A stretch of 7,503 bases of DNA, from positions 1-7,503 of the forward strand of contig JBBQTQ010000103.1 in the NCBI GenBank assembly GCA_038213135.1, read 5' to 3'. Position 1 is the stretch's first letter; every line of letters begins with the position of its first letter. The DNA comes from JBBQTQ01 sp038213135. Its GTDB lineage: Bacteria > Actinomycetota > Thermoleophilia > Gaiellales > Gaiellaceae. A program made the translations under genes and the position numbers. Shown piece after piece: positions 1 through 5,769 of the stretch. The notes under the pieces are model-generated. The model was not told the origin of the DNA, made no database searches, and saw only the letters and a list, made by a program, of their open reading frames with translations.

Positions 1-806
1 GGTCGTTCGCGCAGGTCGCCGACATGACCTTCACGCGCATCCAGTTCACGCCCGATCTGCTCCCCTCGGACGTCACGGGCTCGTCGATCTACAACCAGCG
101 CACCGGCGACTTCGCGTTCCGCCCTGGGCCGATCTTCACGAACCTCCTGCTCGGCGACGAGATCAACCGCGCGCCGCCGAAGACGCAGGCCGCCCTGCTC
201 GAGGCGATGCAGGAGCGGCAGGTGACGATCGAGGGTGAAACGCACGTGCTGCAGCGTCCGTTCCTCGTGATCGCCACGCAGAACCCGATCGAGTACGAGG
301 GCACCTACCCGCTCCCGGAGGCGCAGCTCGACCGCTTCCTCCTGCGCGCGAGAGTCGGCTACCCCTCGCGCGAGGACGAGTGGGGGATGCTCGAGCGGCG
401 GCTCGAGCGCGGCGAGGACGAGATCGAGCTCGAGCGGGTCGTCGACCGGGAGGCGCTGCTGGCGCTCCAGCTCGCAGTGGAAGACGTCCACGTCGCCGAG
501 AGCATCGGCTACTACATCGTCGACGTCGTCGCGGCGACCCGCGCGAGCCGGCGCGTGCAGGTCGGCGCCAGCCCTCGCGGCGCGCTCGCGGTGATGAAGC
601 TCGCGCGCTGCCGGGCGGCGGTGCGCGGCCGCGACTTCGTGACACCCGAGGACGTCAAGGCGGTCGCCGTTCCCGCGCTCGCCCACCGGCTGCTGCTGAA
701 GCCGGAGCTCTGGGTGCAGCGGATCAGCTCCGAGGACGTCGTCCGGGAGTTGCTCGACACGGTGCCGACGCCGCCCGCAGAGGATCTCGCCTCGCGGGAA
801 GCATGA
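1..806 (+). CDS. MoxR-family AAA+ ATPase, 5'-truncated by window edge
   Basis: This is the C-terminal part of a MoxR-type AAA+ ATPase, a chaperone-like ATPase usually encoded beside DUF58/vWA proteins. The frame is open from base 3 (SFAQVAD precedes the first in-window Met at 24), and the family block RIQFTPDLLPSDVTG follows at once, so ATG 24 is internal and the Walker A loop lies off the left edge. Visible motifs in order: Walker B with acidic pair (LLLGDEINRAPPKTQ, Asp-Glu codons at 156-161), sensor 1 (VIATQNPIEYEGTYPLPEAQ, about 265-325), and sensor 2 in the lid (GASPRGALAVMKLAR, about 565-610), then the RDFVTPEDVKAVAVPALAHR segment. The TGA stop overlaps the next gene's ATG as ATGA, so the two are probably translationally coupled. 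The family call is firm; the cellular substrate cannot be told from sequence. Confidence 0.95.
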   Translation, partial: SFAQVADMTFTRIQFTPDLLPSDVTGSSIYNQRTGDFAFRPGPIFTNLLLGDEINRAPPKTQAALLEAMQERQVTIEGETHVLQRPFLVIATQNPIEYEGTYPLPEAQLDRFLLRARVGYPSREDEWGMLERRLERGEDEIELERVVDREALLALQLAVEDVHVAESIGYYIVDVVAATRASRRVQVGASPRGALAVMKLARCRAAVRGRDFVTPEDVKAVAVPALAHRLLLKPELWVQRISSEDVVRELLDTVPTPPAEDLASREA

Positions 807-2056
807 AGCGCTCGGCGACGCCGAAGCTGGGCGCGTACGCGGGGCTCGCCGCATTGGGCCTACTGGCGGCGCTGGCCCTCCGGCGGGCGGAGCTCGTTGC
901 TGCCGCGGCGCCGTTCCTGCTCGTCGTCGGCGCAGGTCTCGTCCTGTCGGAGGAAACGGCGCCCGAGTTCTCGGTGGAGCTCGATCGTGAGCGTGTCCTG
1001 GAAGGCGAGGAGGTGGAGCTGACCCTGCGCGCCGAGGGTCGCGGGCGCATGGAGGTGCTCATGCCGCTCCCGGACGGGCTCGAGCTCGTCGGAGGCGAGA
1101 ACCCGGTCGAGCTGCGCCTGCCGGCTGAACGTCGGCTTCGGGTCCGGTGCGTGCGCTGGGGCGCCTACCGCCCGGGGATCGTCTTCGTCCGCGCTGGCGA
1201 CCGGCTTGGCGTCATCCGTGCCGAGGGCCGGTTCGACCGCAGCCTGCCCTTGCGCGTCTATCCGGCCGCGGAGCAGCTGCGCAGCGCGTTGCGGCCGCTG
1301 CGGACGCAGGTCTTCAGCGGCAACCAGGTCGCGCGGCAGAAAGGGGAGGGGATCGAGTTTGCGGATGTTCGCCAGTTCGTTCCCGGCGATCGGATCCGGC
1401 GCGTCAACTGGCGCGCGAGCGCGCGGCGCGGCGAGCTCTGGGTGAACGAGCAGCACACCGAGCGGAATACCGACGTCGTGCTCCTGCTCGACTCGTTCGC
1501 GCAGGCGCGCGGCCGCGGGGACGGTACGGCCGAGCGGGTCGTCAGGGCGGCCGCGGCGCTCGCGGAGCACTACCTCGGCCGCAAGGATCGCGTCGGGATC
1601 GCGGGCGTCGGCGGTGTGCTCAGCTGGCTCGTGCCGGGCAGCGGGCTCGTCCAGCTCTACCGGATCGTCGACTCCCTGATCGAGAACGAGGTCGTCGCGA
1701 GCTACGCCTGGCGCGGCGTCGAGACGTTGCCGCGCCGGCTGCTGCCACCGCAGGCGCTCGTGATCGGGCTGACGCCGCTGCTCGACGAGCGCGGCGTGCG
1801 GTCGCTGCTCGACCTGCGCGGCCGGGGCTACGACGTCGCCGCCGTCGAGATCTCACCCCTCGCGTGGGTCGCCCCGGGGGCTCGGGAGAGCGACAAGCTC
1901 GCCCATCGCATCTGGCTGCTCACTCGTGAGGCCAACCGCGGGAGATTGCAGCGCGCAGGGATACCGATCTCGACCTGGAGCGACGAGAAGCCGTTCTCGG
2001 TCGCGCTGGAGGAGGTGAGCTCGTACCGGCGGCAGCCGATCGGGTCGCCCGCGTAG
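803..2056 (+). CDS. DUF58 domain protein, membrane-anchored, vWA-like
   Basis: A 417-residue DUF58 protein, the usual partner of MoxR ATPases. The start is the ATG within the ATGA overlap with moxR, preceded by GGGAA. Two hydrophobic segments at about residues 9-26 and 31-48 should form a membrane hairpin. A beta-rich region follows (about 55-160, including RVRCVRWGAYRPGIVFVRAGDRLG in shortened form RWGAYRPG...DRLG). The DUF58 signature FADVRQFVPGDRIRRVNW starts at residue 186. A vWA-like fold begins near LLLDSF (Asp230); the metal-site motif is DSF rather than a full DxSxS, so a classical MIDAS is doubtful. LYRIVDSLIENEVVASYAW and ALVIGLTPLLDERGVRSLLD are typical of actinobacterial members. 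Its function is inferred only from the pairing: a membrane-attached factor working with MoxR in envelope or complex maturation. Confidence 0.93.
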   Translation: MKRSATPKLGAYAGLAALGLLAALALRRAELVAAAAPFLLVVGAGLVLSEETAPEFSVELDRERVLEGEEVELTLRAEGRGRMEVLMPLPDGLELVGGENPVELRLPAERRLRVRCVRWGAYRPGIVFVRAGDRLGVIRAEGRFDRSLPLRVYPAAEQLRSALRPLRTQVFSGNQVARQKGEGIEFADVRQFVPGDRIRRVNWRASARRGELWVNEQHTERNTDVVLLLDSFAQARGRGDGTAERVVRAAAALAEHYLGRKDRVGIAGVGGVLSWLVPGSGLVQLYRIVDSLIENEVVASYAWRGVETLPRRLLPPQALVIGLTPLLDERGVRSLLDLRGRGYDVAAVEISPLAWVAPGARESDKLAHRIWLLTREANRGRLQRAGIPISTWSDEKPFSVALEEVSSYRRQPIGSPA

Positions 2057-2079
2057 GCGCGGGCGTCGCAGCCATCGTC

Positions 2080-2526
2080 GTGGCCGGCGGGATCGCCACC
2101 GCCTGCTCGGCGGTCGCGCCGCGGCTCGGGTCGGAGCTCGGCGCGCTCGGCGGTGCGGGAGTGCTCCTGCTCGCGGTCGGTCTCGGGCTTCGTCGTTCGG
2201 TCACGGTGCCGGGCGCGCTCGTCCTGCTCGGGGGGCAGTACGCCGCGTTGCTCGAGCTCGGCGGCGTCTCGCTCCTGTTCGGGTCGCTCGTCTCCGCGGG
2301 CTTCGTGCTCGTTGCCGAGCTCTCGTTCTTCTCGCTCGAGCACCGGCGGGCACGGGCCCTTCTGCGAGCGGTTGGGCTGGCCGTCGGGGCGGCGCTGCTC
2401 GGGGCGGGCCTGCTGGCCGTCTCGCGGGTCGCGGTGACGCGCGGCGTCGCGATCGAGGGGTTGGGCGTCGTCGCCGCCGTGCTGGCGGTCGGCGTGCTCG
2501 CGCGCCTCGCCTGGCGCGACAGTTAG
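2080..2526 (+). CDS. Small multi-pass membrane protein, unknown function
   Basis: I do not recognise a family. From GTG 2080 the product is 148 residues and almost wholly hydrophobic, with likely membrane segments near residues 20-37, 43-58, 64-84, 95-115 and 124-143, and short Arg-rich turns (LRR at 37-39, EHRRAR at 87-92). Its place 23 bp behind the DUF58 gene suggests it belongs to the same operon. The start is uncertain: no convincing Shine-Dalgarno precedes GTG 2080, and the frame stays open back to a TGA at 1927, coding for more hydrophobic sequence (VGAGVAAIVV) directly before it. No ATG, GTG or TTG lies in that upstream stretch, so GTG 2080 is the only standard choice. The TAG stop (2524-2526) overlaps the stop of the convergent trpA. 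Confidence 0.7.
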   Translation: MAGGIATACSAVAPRLGSELGALGGAGVLLLAVGLGLRRSVTVPGALVLLGGQYAALLELGGVSLLFGSLVSAGFVLVAELSFFSLEHRRARALLRAVGLAVGAALLGAGLLAVSRVAVTRGVAIEGLGVVAAVLAVGVLARLAWRDS

Positions 2527-3236
2527 ATGGCCGCGCGGAGCGACGCGACGTAGTCGCCGAGCGCCGCCGGGCCAGCTTCGGCGACCTCGAGCGCGCGGGA
2601 GCCGACGACGATCCCGTCGGCGAGCCTGGCCGCCTGCCGGGCGTGGTCGGGCGTCGAGATCCCGAAACCCGCGTAGAGCGGGAGTTGGGGGGCGGCATGG
2701 CGGGCTCTCTCGACGAGGCCGGCGAGCGCCGGGGACAGGTCGGTGCGAGCGCCTGTCGTGCCGGCAACCGTGACCAGGTACAGCCAGCCGTCCGTGGTGC
2801 TTGCGGCGAGCGCGATCCGCTCGTCGGTCGAGGTGGGCGCGACGAGCTGGATGCGGCGCAGGTCGGGACGCTCGTCGGCGGGAAGGTCGGCCACGATCAG
2901 GCTGGTCGCGCCGGCGGCGCGGGTTTCCTCCGCGAAGCGCTCCCAGCCGTAGGCCTCGAGCAGCGAGGAGTAGGTCATCGGGACGATGGGGGTCTTGGGG
3001 GCGCGCTGGCGTACCTCGCGCAGACAGGCGAGGCAGGCGGCCGTTCGCATCCCCTGTGCAAGCGCACGCTCGGCCGCGCGGCGGATCACCGGCCCGTCGG
3101 CCAGAGGGTCCGAGAAGGGAAAGCCGATCTCGATCAGATCCGCACCGCCGGCGACCGCGGCCTCGGCGAGTTCCGGCGTGTCCAGGCCCGCCATCAGGTA
3201 GATGACGAGCGCCTTGCGGCCGGCGGCAACCGTCAC
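2523..3236 (-). CDS. trpA: Tryptophan synthase alpha chain
   Basis: TrpA cleaves indole-3-glycerol phosphate to indole and glyceraldehyde 3-phosphate; the indole is channelled to TrpB. From GTG 3236 the product is 237 residues, against roughly 265 for the family. The (beta/alpha)8 motifs are clear: GADLIEIGFPFSDPLADGP carries the catalytic Glu36 and Asp47 (Glu49 and Asp60 in E. coli), followed by PMTYSSLLEAYG, LIVADLPADER, LVAPTSTDERI, YLVTVAGTTGAR and the phosphate-binding GFGIS and IVVGSRAL. The shortening falls at the N-terminal helix, in the segment before GADLIEIG, and before LVAPTST. GTG 3236 is chosen because TrpA similarity begins there (GRKALVIYLMAG) and a weak GAAAGA precedes it; the open frame reaches 3422 but that would run into trpB and through the palindrome. 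A 139-bp gap separates it from trpB. Confidence 0.93.
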   Translation of the reverse strand: MTVAAGRKALVIYLMAGLDTPELAEAAVAGGADLIEIGFPFSDPLADGPVIRRAAERALAQGMRTAACLACLREVRQRAPKTPIVPMTYSSLLEAYGWERFAEETRAAGATSLIVADLPADERPDLRRIQLVAPTSTDERIALAASTTDGWLYLVTVAGTTGARTDLSPALAGLVERARHAAPQLPLYAGFGISTPDHARQAARLADGIVVGSRALEVAEAGPAALGDYVASLRAAI

Positions 3237-3379
3237 AGCGCGTCTTTCGATCCAGAATTGGCACAGACGCGTGCGCCCGAGAGCGGTATCGTCGACCTCG
3301 AGGGAGGCGGGTAGGTAATCCCCCACCCAGGGTGGGGGAATGGCCCGGATTCCGCGCGGCGGCGCGTGCGCCACGTCAT
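3233..3379 (-). CDS. Possible 48-codon ORF bridging trpB and trpA (doubtful)
   Basis: An open frame fills the trpB-trpA gap exactly. Its ATG (3379-3377) overlaps the trpB TGA as ATGA, and its own TGA (3235-3233) overlaps the trpA GTG as GTGA. The product would be 48 residues, rich in Arg, Pro and Ser, with two Trp codons (positions 3 and 19, the second inside the palindrome). No Shine-Dalgarno lies at a proper distance; GGAAG is about 20 bases upstream. Most of it runs antisense through a repeat element whose other copy is noncoding, which argues that the frame is fortuitous. If translated at all, its role would more likely be coupling between trpB and trpA than a functional protein. Confidence 0.15.
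   Translation of the reverse strand: MTWRTRRRAESGPFPHPGWGITYPPPSRSTIPLSGARVCANSGSKDAL
3256..3338 (+). repeat. Promoter-like palindromic element, copy 1 (trpB-trpA gap, reversed)
   Basis: Read on the + strand this stretch matches copy 2 (5754-5674, - strand) block by block: AATTGGCACAG at 3256-3266, CGCGTG at 3269-3274, GCGGTATCGTCGACCT at 3283-3298, a G-rich spacer, then the 19-bp palindrome. By hand alignment about three quarters of the bases agree, with no gap over the first 44 and a 2-base length difference in the spacer. TATCGT (3287-3292) fits a TANNNT -10 pattern, but no good -35 hexamer lies at normal spacing. This copy points away from trpA, toward the 3' end of trpB on the opposite strand. 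Whether it is an active antisense promoter, a regulator site or a dispersed repeat cannot be told from one window. Confidence 0.7.
3320..3338. repeat. 19-bp perfect palindrome CCCCCACCC-A-GGGTGGGGG
   Basis: Two 9-bp arms are fully complementary around one central base. In RNA the arms could close a hairpin of seven or eight GC-rich pairs with a 3-5 base loop; in DNA it looks like a dimer operator. The same 19 bp occur at 5674-5692. No T-run follows on either strand, so it is not a standard intrinsic terminator. Confidence 0.9.
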
Positions 3380-4497
3380 GACCGTGGTGCGGCGAGGACT
3401 TCCGCGAGATCCTTGTCGCCACGGCCGGAGAGGCAGACGAGCACGAGCTCTTCCTCCACGTGGAGAGCGCGTGCGAGCGCGTGCGAGGACTCGAGGGCCG
3501 GGATGATCCCTTCGGTCTCCGCGAGGCGCCGGAACGCGGCGGTCGCCTCCTCGTCCGTTGCGGTCACGTAGTCGGCCCGCCCGGTGTCGCGCAACTGCGC
3601 GTGCTCCGGGCCGACTCCTGGGTAGTCGAGCCCGGCTGAGATCGAATGCGCGTCGAGAATCTGGCCGTCCGCATCCGCAAGGAGCGACGACCGCGCGCCG
3701 TGGAGGACGCCGGGGCGGCCCGCTCCGAGGCTCGCGGCGCCGGCCGCTTCGACCCCAAGGAGCCGCACCTGGGCGTCGTCGATAAAGCCGGCGAAGAGCC
3801 CGATCGCGTTCGAGCCGCCGCCGACACACGCAATCGCGAGCTCGGGCAACCGGCCGGCGGCGGCAAGCATCTGCTCGCGGGCTTCCCGCCCGATCACCGC
3901 TTGCAACTCGCGCACGATCTCGGGGTACGGGTGGGGGCCGACGCACGAGCCGATCAGGTAGTGGGTCGTCTCGACGTTCGTGATCCAGTCGCGGATCGCC
4001 TCGCTCGTCGCCTCCTTCAGGGTCTGCGTCCCGAAGTCGACCGGCCGGACTTCGGCGCCGAGCAATCCCATCCGCTCGACGTTCGGCCGCTGACGGCGCA
4101 TGTCTTCCTCACCCATGTAGACGACGCACTCGAGCCCGAAGCGGGCACACACGGTGGCGGTCGCAACCCCGTGCTGGCCGGCGCCGGTCTCGGCGACGAT
4201 CCGTTGCTTCCCGAGCCGGCGGGCGAGCACAGCCTGGCCGAGCGCGTTGTTCAGCTTGTGCGCTCCGGTGTGGAGCAAGTCTTCGCGCTTCAGGTAGAGC
4301 CGCTTCCCTGGCGCGAAGCGCTCGGCGAGCGTCAGCGGGGTCGGGCGGCCGGCGTAGGACGTCGCGAGCTCATGCAGCTCCCGGCGGAAGGCGTCGTCGT
4401 CGCGGAGAGACTCCCATGCGGCCTGCAGCTCGTCGAGTGCCGGGATCAGCGTCTCGGGAACGAAGCGGCCGCCGTATGGCCCGTAGGTCAGGGACAT
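3376..4497 (-). CDS. trpB: Tryptophan synthase beta chain
   Basis: TrpB is the PLP enzyme that joins indole and serine to make tryptophan, working in an alpha2-beta2 complex with TrpA. The 373-residue product starts with YGPYGGRFVPETLIPALDEL, diagnostic of the classical TrpB1 type. LLHTGAHKLNN holds the PLP lysine (Lys81, E. coli Lys87); ETGAGQHG holds the catalytic Glu103 (E. coli Glu109). The MGEEDMRRQRPNVERM and GPHPYP blocks follow, GGGSN (226-230) binds the PLP phosphate, and AGLDYPGVGPEHA and CLSGRGDKD close the active site. It is a little shorter than the usual 390-400 residues, mainly at the ends. The ATG lies inside the last codons of trpCF (10-base overlap) with GGAGG seven bases upstream (4505-4509), a clear coupled start. 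Confidence 0.97.
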   Translation of the reverse strand: MSLTYGPYGGRFVPETLIPALDELQAAWESLRDDDAFRRELHELATSYAGRPTPLTLAERFAPGKRLYLKREDLLHTGAHKLNNALGQAVLARRLGKQRIVAETGAGQHGVATATVCARFGLECVVYMGEEDMRRQRPNVERMGLLGAEVRPVDFGTQTLKEATSEAIRDWITNVETTHYLIGSCVGPHPYPEIVRELQAVIGREAREQMLAAAGRLPELAIACVGGGSNAIGLFAGFIDDAQVRLLGVEAAGAASLGAGRPGVLHGARSSLLADADGQILDAHSISAGLDYPGVGPEHAQLRDTGRADYVTATDEEATAAFRRLAETEGIIPALESSHALARALHVEEELVLVCLSGRGDKDLAEVLAAPRS

Positions 4498-5651
4498 CGC
4501 GCCGCCTCCACGAACGCCCGCACGCGGTCGTGGTCCTTGATCCCCGGTGAGCTCTCGAGGCTCGAGGCCGCGTCGACTGCCCAGGGCGCGACGGCTCGGA
4601 TCGCGTCACGCACGTTCTCGGGACCGAGGCCGCCGGCGAGCATCACGCGACCCTCCGCGGAGCGGGCTCGCTCGAGGTGCGAAGGATCCTCCGCCTGCCA
4701 GGGCAGGTCGATGACCTGCGCGACCGTCTCTTCCGAGCGCATGAGCACGGCGTCGCGTCCACGAACTCGGCCCGGCTCCTCCGGATAGAGCTGGACCAGA
4801 TCGGCTCCGACATCCTCGGCCTCGCCAACGAAGACGCCGACGCTCAGAACCTGCTCCGGCACCGGGAGCAGATGCTGTGCCTTCCGCGGGCTCTCGTCGA
4901 CGAGAATGAAGCCGCAGAGGTCGGCGCCCGCCTCGACCGCGACGGCCACGTCCTCCTCTCGGGTCAGCCCGCAAATCTTGACGAGCGGCCGCGAGATCAG
5001 CTCGAGGAGCTTCGTCGCCGGGTCGAAGGCCCGCATCAGGGTCGAGCCGACGAGGATCGCGTCAGCCCCGGCGAGCTCTGCGGCTGCGCCTTGCGCGCGC
5101 GACTTGATCCCGCTCTCGGCGATCACGACGCGGTCGCGCGGGGCGCGCGCGACGAGCGACAGTTGGGCGCGGCGGTCGATGTGGAAGCTCGAGAGGTCGC
5201 GCGCGTTGATCCCGATCGGATCGGCGCCGAGCGCGATCGCTCGCTTGAGCTCCGACGCGTCGTGTACCTCGACGAGAGCATCGAGGCCGATCGCTCTCGC
5301 ATGCTCCATCAACCGCGCAGACTGCCGGTCGTCCAGGTCGCGCAAGAGCAGAAGCGCGGCATCGGCCCCGGCGTCGCGAACCTCGTCGAGCTGTTCGGTC
5401 TCCGTGAAGAAGCCCTTGGCGAGGAGCGGCAGTGCGGCTGCAGCACGCGCTGTCCGGAGGTCGGCAATCGTGCCTGCGAAGCGCTCGTCGACGAGCACCG
5501 ACACGGCGGCGGCGCCGGCGGCTTCGAACCGTGCGGCGAGCTCGCCGGGATCGGCGTCGGGACGGAGATCCCCAGCCGATGGCGAGCGCCGCTTGACCTC
5601 GGCGATCGCCGCGAGTCCCTCACCTGCAAGCGCCTCGCGAAACCGGCCCAT
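4488..5651 (-). CDS. trpCF: Fused indole-glycerol-phosphate synthase / phosphoribosylanthranilate isomerase
   Basis: A 387-residue fusion performing two successive steps: the C-terminal PRAI domain (about 222-387) isomerises phosphoribosylanthranilate to CdRP and the N-terminal IGPS domain (about 1-219) closes it to indole-glycerol phosphate. IGPS residues line up with the S. solfataricus enzyme: Glu18 and Lys20 in AEVKRRSPS, Lys79 in LLAKGFF (usually KDF), Glu128 in LVEVHD, Asn149 in GINARDLSSFHID, Glu179-Ser180 in IAESGI, then LVGSTLMR. The usual ~40-residue N-terminal extension is absent; an in-frame TAG at 5672-5670 rules out a longer start. PRAI has the catalytic Cys227 (KICGLT), SPR 254-256, VQLY, Asp315 as probable acid, LAGGLGPENV and SSPGIKDHDRVRAF, but the GGxGxxFDW loop is missing and the domain is only ~166 residues. 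A strong GGGAGG sits nine bases before the ATG. Confidence 0.95.
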   Translation of the reverse strand: MGRFREALAGEGLAAIAEVKRRSPSAGDLRPDADPGELAARFEAAGAAAVSVLVDERFAGTIADLRTARAAAALPLLAKGFFTETEQLDEVRDAGADAALLLLRDLDDRQSARLMEHARAIGLDALVEVHDASELKRAIALGADPIGINARDLSSFHIDRRAQLSLVARAPRDRVVIAESGIKSRAQGAAAELAGADAILVGSTLMRAFDPATKLLELISRPLVKICGLTREEDVAVAVEAGADLCGFILVDESPRKAQHLLPVPEQVLSVGVFVGEAEDVGADLVQLYPEEPGRVRGRDAVLMRSEETVAQVIDLPWQAEDPSHLERARSAEGRVMLAGGLGPENVRDAIRAVAPWAVDAASSLESSPGIKDHDRVRAFVEAARCP

Positions 5652-5660
5652 CAGGATCCG

Positions 5661-5666
5661 CCTCCC
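5661..5666 (-). promoter_or_regulatory. Shine-Dalgarno of trpCF
   Basis: On the - strand GGGAGG lies nine bases before ATG 5651. With the in-frame TAG at 5672-5670 just upstream, it fixes the start and therefore the unusually short N-terminus of the IGPS domain. Confidence 0.8.
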
Positions 5667-5673
5667 GCGCTAA

Positions 5674-5692
5674 CCCCCACCCAGGGTGGGGG
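5674..5692. repeat. 19-bp perfect palindrome, second copy
   Basis: Identical over all 19 bases to 3320-3338 when the two elements are aligned apart from the central A/T, which simply reflects orientation. It abuts the in-frame TAG upstream of trpCF and lies just before the trpCF ribosome-binding site. Confidence 0.9.
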
Positions 5693-5717
5693 AGTACGCC
5701 CCTTTCCCCTAAGGCCG

Positions 5718-5723
5718 ACGATA
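5718..5723 (-). promoter_or_regulatory. Possible -10 box of an internal trp promoter
   Basis: TATCGT on the - strand fits the TANNNT pattern and is one of the blocks shared with copy 1 (3287-3292). Initiation about seven bases downstream would give a leader of about 60 bases carrying the palindrome and the trpCF ribosome-binding site. No TTGACA-like hexamer lies 16-18 bases upstream; the conserved GGCACA is 21 bases before TATCGT, too far for an ordinary sigma-70 promoter, so another sigma factor or an activator would be needed. Confidence 0.3.
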
Positions 5724-5744
5724 GCGCGAGAAGGCTCACGCGAC

Positions 5745-5765
5745 TGTGCCGATTGTGTGCCGATT
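5745..5765. repeat. Tandem 10-bp direct repeat, 11-bp period
   Basis: TGTGCCGATT occurs at 5745-5754 and again at 5756-5765 on the + strand (AATCGGCACA twice on the - strand), one helical turn apart and starting five bases beyond the trpD stop. The copy nearer trpCF forms the GGCACAG end of element copy 2. Direct repeats at 11-bp spacing are a known layout for response-regulator binding, but no factor is identified here. Confidence 0.6.
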
Positions 5766-5769
5766 TTGC

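Larger units (their letters stand above)
5674..5754 (-). repeat. Promoter-like palindromic element, copy 2 (trpD-trpCF gap, along operon)
   Basis: Read on the - strand the blocks are AATCGGCACAG (5754-5744), CGCGTG (5742-5737), GCGCTATCGTCGGCCT (5727-5712), a G-rich spacer (AGGGGAAAGGGG) and the 19-bp palindrome, which ends 22 bases before the trpCF ATG. It is the same element as copy 1 at 3256-3338 but faces the direction of trp transcription. The 118-bp gap it occupies is the largest clean noncoding stretch between trpG and trpB. The G-rich spacer could pair with the CCCCC arm of the palindrome, competing with the palindrome's own GGGTGGGGG arm, an arrangement seen in attenuators. A role as internal promoter and structured leader for trpCF-trpB is an inference. 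Confidence 0.75.

Noticed and set aside
24..26. ATG 24 as the start of the MoxR ATPase
   Set aside because: The frame is open to the window edge, and the residues before it (SFAQVAD) fit the MoxR family; Walker A must lie upstream.
3320..3338. Palindrome as an intrinsic terminator
   Set aside because: Neither copy is followed by a T-run on either strand (next bases are ATTACC, AATGGC, TTAGCG or AGTACG), and the trpCF copy sits directly before a ribosome-binding site.
3237..3422. Longer trpA start at 3422
   Set aside because: It would add 62 residues without TrpA similarity, overlap trpB by 47 bases and translate the palindrome. Family similarity begins at GTG 3236.
3646..4788. + strand open frame of 380 codons opposite trpB and trpCF
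   Set aside because: Antisense shadow of trpB with no family motif.
3320..5692. Palindromes as a CRISPR array or IS terminal inverted repeats
   Set aside because: Only two copies, 2.3 kb apart, and the DNA between them is intact trpB and trpCF with no transposase; the flanks show no target duplication that I can see.
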